Position numbers and translations under genes: made by a program. This document shows, one piece after another, positions 49,938 through 61,157 of a stretch of DNA of 64,000 nt; position 1 is the first letter of the stretch, and every line of letters starts with the position of its first letter. The notes under the pieces were generated by a model. The model saw only the letters and a program-made list of their open reading frames with translations, ran no database searches and had not been told where the DNA came from. The stretch comes from an uncultured Alistipes sp. Lineage in GTDB: Bacteria; Bacteroidota; Bacteroidia; Bacteroidales; Rikenellaceae. The stretch spans positions 124,001-188,000 of the forward strand of contig CAJTLJ010000001.1 of assembly GCA_910577475.1 (NCBI GenBank), read 5' to 3'.

Positions 49938-50336
49938 ATGATGAATTTTCTGCTGTTGCTGATCGATGCCGTCGGATCGTTCATCCGGCGCAACCCCATT
50001 TTCTGCCTGGCGGTCCTGCTGCTGGCGGTTTTCGCCCCCTCACTGATGCAGGGCATCGCACTGGTGGTCCTCTACGTCATCCTGGGCATCGTCTGCTTCT
50101 GGGCGGGCATCTTCCTCTGGCTGCGCTGGCGCATCGGCCAGGCACAGAAGCGGATGGGAGAGGAGTTCGAGGCGCGGCAGCGCACGGGCGGCTTTAGGGG
50201 CTTCGGCAGCCGTCAGACGCCGGACCGCGAGGGGGAGGTGAAGATCCGCCGCACCTCCGACACCCCCGAAAAGCGGGTGAGCCGGGACGTGGGCGACTAT
50301 GTGGATTTCGAGGAGACCAAAGAGGAGAAAAAATAG
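49938..50336 (+). CDS. DUF4834-like small membrane protein
   Basis: A 132-residue protein with two hydrophobic segments (FCLAVLLLAVFAPSLMQGIALVVLYVILGIVCFWAGIFLWL) and a basic, charged cytoplasmic tail. The placement just before mlaE-mlaF is seen in other Bacteroidales. Function unknown. Five bases lie between its stop and the MlaE start. Assigned to the DUF4834 family by recollection of layout only. Confidence 0.6.
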   Translation: MMNFLLLLIDAVGSFIRRNPIFCLAVLLLAVFAPSLMQGIALVVLYVILGIVCFWAGIFLWLRWRIGQAQKRMGEEFEARQRTGGFRGFGSRQTPDREGEVKIRRTSDTPEKRVSRDVGDYVDFEETKEEKK

Positions 50337-50340
50337 AACC

Positions 50341-51084
50341 ATGTTGAAACTGTTCGAACAGACCGGTCGTTATTTCCTGCTGATGGGCAAGGTCTTCTCC
50401 CGTCCGGAGAAGCTGGCCATCTACCGCCGCCGCATCGTCTACGAGGCCGATGCCCTCGGCATGAACTCCATCGGCCTCACAGCCATCATCTCGGTCTTCA
50501 TCGGCGCGGTCATCACCCTGCAGATGTCCATCAACCTGGAGTCGCCCTTCATTCCGAAGTACCTGATCGGCTACGCCACGCGCGAAACCATGATCCTGGA
50601 GTTCTCCTCGACGGTCGTGGCGCTCATTCTGGCCGGCAAGGTGGGATCGACCATCGCCTCCGAGATCGGCACCATGCGCATCACCGAGCAGATCGACGCG
50701 CTGGAGATCATGGGCATCAACTCCGCCTCGTACCTCATCCTGCCGAAGATCGTCGCCGCGGTGCTCTTCTTTCCGTTCCTGACGATCCTGAGCATCCTGA
50801 TCGGCATTGCGGGCGGCTGGCTGATCGCCGTGCTGACCGGCATCATGATCCCGGACGACTACGTGGAGGGTCTGCTCTACGACTTCAGGGTCTACTCCAT
50901 CGTCTACTCGCTCATCAAGACCGCCGTCTTCGCCTTCATCATCACCTCCGTATCGGCCTACTGCGGCTACTACGCCGCCGGCAACTCGCTCGAGGTGGGC
51001 AAGGCCTCGACCCGCGCCGTGGTGGCCTCGTCGATCGTCATCATGATCTTCAACCTGATTCTGACCCAAATTCTGCTGATATGA
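50341..51084 (+). CDS. mlaE: MlaE-family ABC transporter permease
   Basis: A 247-residue permease of the phospholipid-trafficking Mla/Mce system. Six hydrophobic segments; the family core GKVGSTIASEIGTMRITEQIDALEIMGIN is clear. The start ATG at 50341 follows the upstream stop directly. With MlaF it moves phospholipids between inner and outer membranes; the MCE-domain partner is not within this window. Confidence 0.92.
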   Translation: MLKLFEQTGRYFLLMGKVFSRPEKLAIYRRRIVYEADALGMNSIGLTAIISVFIGAVITLQMSINLESPFIPKYLIGYATRETMILEFSSTVVALILAGKVGSTIASEIGTMRITEQIDALEIMGINSASYLILPKIVAAVLFFPFLTILSILIGIAGGWLIAVLTGIMIPDDYVEGLLYDFRVYSIVYSLIKTAVFAFIITSVSAYCGYYAAGNSLEVGKASTRAVVASSIVIMIFNLILTQILLI

Positions 51085-51833
51085 TAAAAGCCGACCACCT
51101 CGTCAAGTCGTTCGACGGACGGACCGTTCTGAAGGATATCTCCGTGGAGTTCCTGACCGGCAAGACCAACCTGATCATCGGCAAAAGCGGTTCGGGCAAG
51201 ACCGTGCTGCTGAAGAGTCTGGTCGGCCTGCACGAAGTCGATTCGGGGAGCGTATGGTACGACGATACTGAATTCTCGGCTCTGGGATTCCGCGAGCGCA
51301 AGGCGATTCGCAAGGATGTCGGCATGATCTTCCAAGGGGGCGCCCTGCTCGACTCCTCCACCGTGGAGGAGAACGTCAAGCTGCCGCTCGACCTCTTCAC
51401 CGACCGGAGCGAGGCCGAGAAACTGGAGCGGGTGAATTTCTGCCTGCGCCGCGTGAACCTCGACTCGGCCAACCGACTCTACCCGTCGGAGCTCTCCGGC
51501 GGCATGATCAAGCGGGTGGCGATTGCCCGGGCCATCGTGCTTAACCCCCGCTATCTGTTCTGCGACGAGCCCAACTCGGGCCTCGACCCCCAGACCTCCA
51601 TCGTGATCGACAACCTGATCCACGAGATCACCCAGGAGTACGGCATCACGACCATCATCAACACCCACGACATGAACTCGGTGATGGAGATCGGCGAGAA
51701 GATCGTCTTCATCTACGAGGGCCGCAAGTGGTGGGAAGGCACGAAGGAGGATATCCTCTCGGCCGACAACCGCGAACTGAACGATTTCGTCTTCGCCTCG
51801 GCGATGGCCAAGCGCGCCCGCGGAAACCGATAG
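51081..51833 (+). CDS. mlaF: MlaF-family ABC transporter ATP-binding protein
   Basis: A 250-residue ABC ATPase. Walker A GKSGSGKT, signature ELSGGMIKRVAIARAI, Walker B YLFCDEPNSGLDP and the His loop NTHDMNSVM. The signature LSGGMIKR is typical of the Mla/Mce subclass. Overlaps the permease stop by four bases (ATGA). No further mla gene follows; the next unit is gapA. Confidence 0.93.
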   Translation: MIKADHLVKSFDGRTVLKDISVEFLTGKTNLIIGKSGSGKTVLLKSLVGLHEVDSGSVWYDDTEFSALGFRERKAIRKDVGMIFQGGALLDSSTVEENVKLPLDLFTDRSEAEKLERVNFCLRRVNLDSANRLYPSELSGGMIKRVAIARAIVLNPRYLFCDEPNSGLDPQTSIVIDNLIHEITQEYGITTIINTHDMNSVMEIGEKIVFIYEGRKWWEGTKEDILSADNRELNDFVFASAMAKRARGNR

Positions 51834-51958
51834 CTGTGCTTACGGAACGAAACCGCCGGATCGGTACGAATGTTGTCCCCTCGAAGCGGTATCGACATGC
51901 CGTCGGCGCCCTGCGGAACCCGAAAAGAGAAGAAATACTAAAATTTTTTACTTATTTA

Positions 51959-51990
51959 TTTGCGTAATAGACGGAAAGTATATACTTTTG
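51959..51990 (+). promoter_or_regulatory. Promoter of gapA
   Basis: -33 TTTG (51959-51962), 20-base spacer, -7 TACTTTTG (51983-51990). The leader to the ATG is about 110 bases and has no ORF or obvious riboswitch. Confidence 0.75.
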
Positions 51991-52108
51991 CATTGTGAAA
52001 AAAATAACGCATCCCGCAGCGGGCCATCCGGAGGGCGGAACAGCCGACGGGGCAGGTGCGGAACAAGTTTGAAAAATCAAGGTTTTACTAACATAACATC
52101 AAAAAATT

Positions 52109-53125
52109 ATGGCAACTATCAAAATTGGTATCAACGGTTTCGGTCGTATCGGCCGTCTGGTATTCCGCGCTGCCTGCACCCACGAGGACATCGAGGTAGT
52201 AGGTATCAACGACCTCGTACCCGTAGACTACATGGCCTACATGCTCAAGTACGACACGATGCACGGCCGTTTCAACGGCACGGTTGATTTCGACGCCGAG
52301 AAGAGCCTGCTGATCGTAAACGGCAAGGCTATCCGCGTAACCGCCGAGAAGGATCCCGCCAACCTGAAGTGGAACGAGGTGGGCGCCGAGTACGTAGTCG
52401 AGTCGACCGGTCTGTTCCTGACCAAGGAGAAGGCTCAGGCTCACATCGCAGCCGGTGCCAAGTACGTCGTGATGTCGGCTCCCTCGAAGGACGACACCCC
52501 GATGTTCGTTTGCGGCGTCAACACCGACACCTATGCCGGCCAGACGATCGTTTCGAACGCCTCCTGCACCACCAACTGCCTGGCTCCCATCGCCAAGGTG
52601 CTGCACGACAAGTTCGGCATCACCGACGGTCTGATGACCACCGTTCACTCGACCACCGCTACGCAGAAGACCGTAGACGGTCCCTCGATGAAGGACTGGC
52701 GCGGCGGCCGTGCCGCTTCGGGCAACATCATCCCCTCGTCGACCGGCGCTGCCAAGGCCGTAGGCAAGGTGATTCCCGAGCTGAACGGCAAGCTGACCGG
52801 TATGTCGATGCGCGTTCCCACCCTCGACGTTTCGGTTGTCGACCTGACCGTCAACCTCGCCAAGCCCGCCAAGTACGACGAGATCTGCGCCGCCATGAAG
52901 GAGGCTTCGGAGGGTGAGCTGAAGGGTATTCTGGGTTACACCGAGGAGGCTGTCGTTTCGTCGGACTTCCTGGGCGACCCCCGCACCTCGATCTTCGACA
53001 AGGCTGCCGGTATCGCACTGACCGACACGTTCGTGAAGGTCGTATCGTGGTACGACAACGAGTGGGGCTACTCGAACAAGGTCCTCATGCTGATCCAGAA
53101 GATGTACGCCTACAACAACAAATAG
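52109..53125 (+). CDS. gapA: Glyceraldehyde-3-phosphate dehydrogenase
   Basis: A 338-residue glycolytic enzyme. NAD site KIGINGFGRIGRLVFRAA, catalytic Cys in SNASCTTNCLAPIAKV and WYDNEWGYSNKVLMLI at the end. The gene's codon use is strongly biased to a few codons (GTA/GTC, CTG), as expected for high expression. Monocistronic, with promoter and terminator. Confidence 0.97.
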   Translation: MATIKIGINGFGRIGRLVFRAACTHEDIEVVGINDLVPVDYMAYMLKYDTMHGRFNGTVDFDAEKSLLIVNGKAIRVTAEKDPANLKWNEVGAEYVVESTGLFLTKEKAQAHIAAGAKYVVMSAPSKDDTPMFVCGVNTDTYAGQTIVSNASCTTNCLAPIAKVLHDKFGITDGLMTTVHSTTATQKTVDGPSMKDWRGGRAASGNIIPSSTGAAKAVGKVIPELNGKLTGMSMRVPTLDVSVVDLTVNLAKPAKYDEICAAMKEASEGELKGILGYTEEAVVSSDFLGDPRTSIFDKAAGIALTDTFVKVVSWYDNEWGYSNKVLMLIQKMYAYNNK

Positions 53126-53140
53126 TAGTCGATACGTTCG

Positions 53141-53176
53141 AAAAAAGAGGAGGCCTCACCGGTCTCCTCTTTTTTT
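53141..53176 (+). terminator. Terminator of gapA
   Basis: AAAAAAGAGGAG paired with CTCCTCTTTTTTT across an 11-base loop, 15 bases after the stop codon; U-rich tail on both strands' side of the plus transcript. Confidence 0.85.
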
Positions 53177-53254
53177 ATGTCCGTCCCTTTGGCATTATCC
53201 CCGAAATGACAGAAAATTTTTCCATCTTTGCGCTATCAAACAGAAACTCCGAAC

Positions 53255-54571
53255 ATGAACTGGAAATCGATCTGCGCCGTTGCGGCGCTGTGGCTGCTGA
53301 CGCTGACCGCAGCAGCGGAAAACTACCCCTATCGCAGCGACCTGCTGTGGGTCACCGTACCCGACCACGCCGACTGGCTCTACCGCACGGGCGAGCAGGC
53401 CACCATCGAGCTGCAGCTCTACCGCTACGGCATGCCGCTGGATGGGCTGCGGGTCGATTACGAACTGGCCGACGACGGCTTGGCGGCCGATGCGAAAGGG
53501 AGCGTCACGCTGAAGCGGGGACGGGCCTCGATACCGGCGGGAACGATGCTCAAGCCCGGATTCCGGGACTGCCGGCTCTTCGTCGACATCGACGGCAAAC
53601 GGTACGGACACCACATCAAGGTGGGCTTCTCGCCCGAGCGGATCGAGCCTTACACCCGGATGCCGGATGATTTCGGGCTTTTCTGGGCGCAGAACAAGGC
53701 CGAAAGCGCCGCCTTTCCCCTCCGATTCACGAAGCAGCGCATGGAAAAGTACTGCACGGACCGGGTGGATTGTTACAAGATCCGGCTCGACCTCAACAAG
53801 CGGGGGCAGGCCGTTTACGGCTATCTGACCCTCCCGAAGGGTGCGCAGCCCGGGTCGTGTCCCGCCGTCTTCTGCCCGCCCGGAGCCGGCATCAAGACCA
53901 TCAAGGAGCCGATGCGCCATCACTACTATGCCGAACAGGGGTGCATCCGGCTCGAAATCGAGATTCACGGCCTCGACCCCGAACTGCCGGAGGAGACCTT
54001 CCGCGAGATCAGCGCCGCCTTCAACGGCCGCGAGAACGGCTACCTGACCGACAACCTGGACAACCGCGACAACTACTACCTGAAACGGGTCTACCTGGCC
54101 TGCGTACGGTGCATCGACCTGCTGACCTCGCTGCCGGAGTGGGACGGGCGGAACGTCATCGCCCAGGGCGGCAGCCAGGGCGGAGCGCTGGCGATCGTCA
54201 CCGCCGCACTCGAGCCGCGCGTGACGGCCTGCGTAGCCAACCACCCCGCCCTGAGCGACATGGCCCGGTTCCGCATCGGCGAAGGAGACGGCTACCCCCA
54301 CTTCTCGCGCATGCAGGGGATGGATACGCCCGAAAAGCTCCGCACGATGGCCTACTACGACGCGGTGAACTTCGCGCGGCTGATCCGGGTTCCGTGCTAC
54401 CTCACCTGGGGCTACAACGACGACACCTGCCTGCCGACCACCAGCTACGCCCTCTACAACGTGCTCGACTGTCCGAAGGAGGCGCTGATTACCCCCGTGA
54501 ACGAACACTGGACCTCGGAGACCACCGGACGGGGACAACTGGCATGGATCATGAAACACCTCAACCGCTGA
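53255..54571 (+). CDS. CE7-like acetylxylan esterase / cephalosporin-deacetylase family hydrolase
   Basis: A 438-residue exported alpha/beta hydrolase (signal peptide MNWKSICAVAALWLLTLTAAA). A beta-rich N-terminal domain (about 30-130) precedes the hydrolase part. The nucleophile is in AQGGSQGGALAIV, the acid in GYNDDTCLPTTS and the His in NEHWTSE, matching the AXE1/CE7 pattern. CE7 enzymes remove acetyl groups from short oligosaccharides. The ATG at 53255 was preferred to a TTG at 53228. Immediately followed by the YqaA-like gene (10 bases). Confidence 0.85.
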   Translation: MNWKSICAVAALWLLTLTAAAENYPYRSDLLWVTVPDHADWLYRTGEQATIELQLYRYGMPLDGLRVDYELADDGLAADAKGSVTLKRGRASIPAGTMLKPGFRDCRLFVDIDGKRYGHHIKVGFSPERIEPYTRMPDDFGLFWAQNKAESAAFPLRFTKQRMEKYCTDRVDCYKIRLDLNKRGQAVYGYLTLPKGAQPGSCPAVFCPPGAGIKTIKEPMRHHYYAEQGCIRLEIEIHGLDPELPEETFREISAAFNGRENGYLTDNLDNRDNYYLKRVYLACVRCIDLLTSLPEWDGRNVIAQGGSQGGALAIVTAALEPRVTACVANHPALSDMARFRIGEGDGYPHFSRMQGMDTPEKLRTMAYYDAVNFARLIRVPCYLTWGYNDDTCLPTTSYALYNVLDCPKEALITPVNEHWTSETTGRGQLAWIMKHLNR

Positions 54572-54581
54572 ACCGAAGAAG

Positions 54582-55052
54582 ATGGAGAGTTGGATCGAGA
54601 CGATCACGCAGTTTTTCGCGGCATGGGGCTACTGGGGCATGCTGCTGGCAGCCCTGGCGGCCGGGAGCATTCTGCCCATCGGCTCTGAGGTGGTTTTCGT
54701 GCTGCTGCTCAAGAGCGGTCTCGACCCGTGGCTGCTGATGGCGGCCGCCACGGCGGGCAACACGCTGGGGGGCATGAGCTGTTATGGCATGGGGATGCTC
54801 GGCAAGCGGGAGTGGATCCACCGCTGGGCAGGCGTCAGCGACGCCAAGATCGACCGCGCCTCCCGCTTTTTGCAGGGCCGCGGCGCCTGGATGGGCTTCT
54901 TCTCCTTCCTGCCCTACGTCGGCGAAGCCATTGCCGTCGTGCTGGGGCTGATGCGCAGCAACTGGGCGGTCACCACCTTCTCGATGGCCCTCGGCAAGTT
55001 CGGCCGCTATCTCCTGCTCTATCTCGCTTTCCGCGGAATCATCCCGATGTAA
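54582..55052 (+). CDS. YqaA/DedA-like membrane protein
   Basis: A 156-residue inner-membrane protein with about four hydrophobic segments (FFAAWGYWGMLLAALAAGSI, LLMAAATAGNTLGGMSCYGMG, GFFSFLPYVGEAIAVVLGLM, FGRYLLLYLAFRGII). It matches the small YqaA/SNARE-associated (VTT) family; the GxxxF..L.P..GE motif (FFSFLPYVGEAI) is present. DedA-family members act in lipid scrambling or export; this short form is uncharacterized. Confidence 0.85.
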   Translation: MESWIETITQFFAAWGYWGMLLAALAAGSILPIGSEVVFVLLLKSGLDPWLLMAAATAGNTLGGMSCYGMGMLGKREWIHRWAGVSDAKIDRASRFLQGRGAWMGFFSFLPYVGEAIAVVLGLMRSNWAVTTFSMALGKFGRYLLLYLAFRGIIPM

Positions 55053-55058
55053 TAAAAA

Positions 55059-55091
55059 GGAGTGTGCCGAAACAGGAACTCGGCACACTCC
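55059..55091. terminator. Terminator, bidirectional
   Basis: A perfect 12-bp stem (55059-55070 with 55080-55091) between convergent genes; A-run on the left gives U on the minus strand, so it serves the lipoprotein gene at 55113 best. Confidence 0.75.
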
Positions 55092-55112
55092 CTTCATTTC
55101 GGGGTCAGTCGG

Positions 55113-56723
55113 CTATCTCTTATAGCGTCTGACCGATGCGGTGTGCGTCGTGGCGGCCTTGCCGCAGGCGGCGGCGCGGGCTTCGGGATCGACGAACTCC
55201 GAAACGGGGAAGGCTCCCGCCTTCGTGAAGACGAGGGTTTCGCGCAGCACCTTGCCGGCGTTCTCGTCGGCACCGATACCTACGGCGAGGATCGTGTGCT
55301 CCCTATCCCACTTGCAGAGGTAGAGCTTGCCGGTAGGGCACCACGAGCCGCCACCGTTCATCAGCCCCTGAGCAATTTCGGCGTCGGACATGGCGGAGGT
55401 GGGGTCCGAAGGATCCTCCTCGACCAGATTGCCGTACCAGACGGTGGATTTCTCGGCCGCAAAATTTACCTCTACATAAGCGAGGCCCTTGCAGTCGGCA
55501 TACTTCACGGGATCGCGGGCGTAGAGGTCGTCGCCGTTGAAGTACTTGTGCGTCGCCGTCACCACGGCATCGCTCTCGACATGGGCGAGCGTGACGATGG
55601 GATCGGAGATCCGCACCTCGCCCTGCGGCAGGCCGAACTCGTCGATGGCGGCCACCCAGACGTAGTAGGTCGTGGCAGGGTCGAGAATCTTCGTAAAGGA
55701 GTAACCCTGCTCGCCGCGCAGACGGTTATAGTCCAGATTGCTCAGGTCGTCGGCCACGTACTCCGTCACGTATCCTTTCATGTCGTTTCTGACGGCCTGA
55801 TAGTCGGCATCGGCGATCAGGTCGAACATGTACATCACCGTCTCGTCCGAAGGGCGTACCTTCACATTGACGCTGCGCGACGTAAGCCCGCTCCACGTGA
55901 TGTCGTACCGGCAAGCGGCCGGGTCGGTCGCCGGCTTCGCGGTGCGCTGCGGGTATTTGTAGATTCCGGTCGTGGCCGAACCGTTCGCATAGCCGAAAAT
56001 CAGCACCCAGTACTCCGTATCCGTTGCGCAGACCTGCTCGCTCTCGTAGGTCTGCACGCCGGGAGCCGCATACCAGTCCAGCATGAAGCTGTCCTCCATC
56101 AGGATGGCATCCAGTAGCTCCTGATCGGTGAGGTCCCGATAGGCAAAGGCCGGTCGCGTACAATAGTAGTAGGGAAAGTCGAGATCCGTCGGGGTGATCG
56201 TAAAGTCGAAGCCGTCGTAGGCCACCTTGTCGAACTCTACCGAAAACGCCACCTCGTCGGTGCCGAGCGCCCGGGTCCGGAATTCGCTCTTCACGATCCC
56301 GGTGTTCACCTCGCCCTGCCCGTCGAGACCGGCCGCAAAGGCCCAGTATTCGGTGTCGGGAGTCAGCCGCTGGAAGTTATAGTGCTGCACCCCCTGCTCC
56401 GTCAGCTGCCCGAGCGCCTCCTCGACCGAACCGAGGTTCTTCACCGCCTCGGCCATCATATTCTTCATGTAGACGGCCAAATCCCCGGCGTGGTGCTCGT
56501 CCAGAACCGCCTTCGGAAGCACGTCGTAATAGTAGCTCGCCTCGTTGTCGGCCGGCGTGACGGTCATCTCCACGGAGACCGCCGTGGGTTCGCCGAGCCC
56601 GATCACGAAGCTCTCCTTCGGCTGGGGAGGGGACGGAACGGTCCCCTTTTCGTCGCCGTCGCCGCAAGCCCCCGCAGCGAGAAGACCCGCAAGGGTCAGA
56701 CAACGGAAAATCAGTTTTTTCAT
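55113..56723 (-). CDS. Repeat-containing Bacteroidales lipoprotein
   Basis: A 536-residue predicted lipoprotein (LLAAGAC, then GDGDEKGTV). The body has repeated FN3-like modules: Y-rich strand, TPDTEYWAF / TDTEYWVL / PATTYYVWV, each preceded by helical inserts (about 30-150, 150-270, 275-390). The C-terminal third is distinct (KYFNGDDLYARDPVKYADCKGLAYVEVNF). No enzyme motif is visible. Such proteins are often surface-exposed; function unknown. The start 56723 was chosen over a TTG at 56753 because the -7 box lies at 56751-56758. Confidence 0.8.
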   Translation of the reverse strand: MKKLIFRCLTLAGLLAAGACGDGDEKGTVPSPPQPKESFVIGLGEPTAVSVEMTVTPADNEASYYYDVLPKAVLDEHHAGDLAVYMKNMMAEAVKNLGSVEEALGQLTEQGVQHYNFQRLTPDTEYWAFAAGLDGQGEVNTGIVKSEFRTRALGTDEVAFSVEFDKVAYDGFDFTITPTDLDFPYYYCTRPAFAYRDLTDQELLDAILMEDSFMLDWYAAPGVQTYESEQVCATDTEYWVLIFGYANGSATTGIYKYPQRTAKPATDPAACRYDITWSGLTSRSVNVKVRPSDETVMYMFDLIADADYQAVRNDMKGYVTEYVADDLSNLDYNRLRGEQGYSFTKILDPATTYYVWVAAIDEFGLPQGEVRISDPIVTLAHVESDAVVTATHKYFNGDDLYARDPVKYADCKGLAYVEVNFAAEKSTVWYGNLVEEDPSDPTSAMSDAEIAQGLMNGGGSWCPTGKLYLCKWDREHTILAVGIGADENAGKVLRETLVFTKAGAFPVSEFVDPEARAAACGKAATTHTASVRRYKR

Positions 56724-56750
56724 ACGCTGTAATTTTATCAAGTTCGAAGG

Positions 56751-56758
56751 CAAATATA
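56751..56758 (-). promoter_or_regulatory. -7 box for the repeat lipoprotein gene
   Basis: TATATTTG on the minus strand, about 28 bases upstream of the ATG at 56723. Confidence 0.6.
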
Positions 56759-56811
56759 ACTTTTTCCTACTGAAAATGCAATAGCTCTCAAAAAAGGGGC
56801 CATGCCGGCCT

Positions 56812-56843
56812 AAAAAAGAGAGAGGGGATCTCTCCCCTCTCTC
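56812..56843 (-). terminator. Terminator of rpoBC operon
   Basis: Perfect 11-bp stem (56818-56828 with 56833-56843) with a 4-base loop, followed on the minus strand by six U. About 25 bases after the rpoC stop. Confidence 0.8.
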
Positions 56844-56866
56844 TCGTTCTGTCGGTATACTCCGAA

Positions 56867-61126
<4,260 letters not shown>

Positions 61127-61157
61127 GATATATTCGCTTTTTACTTACTCTAATTAC

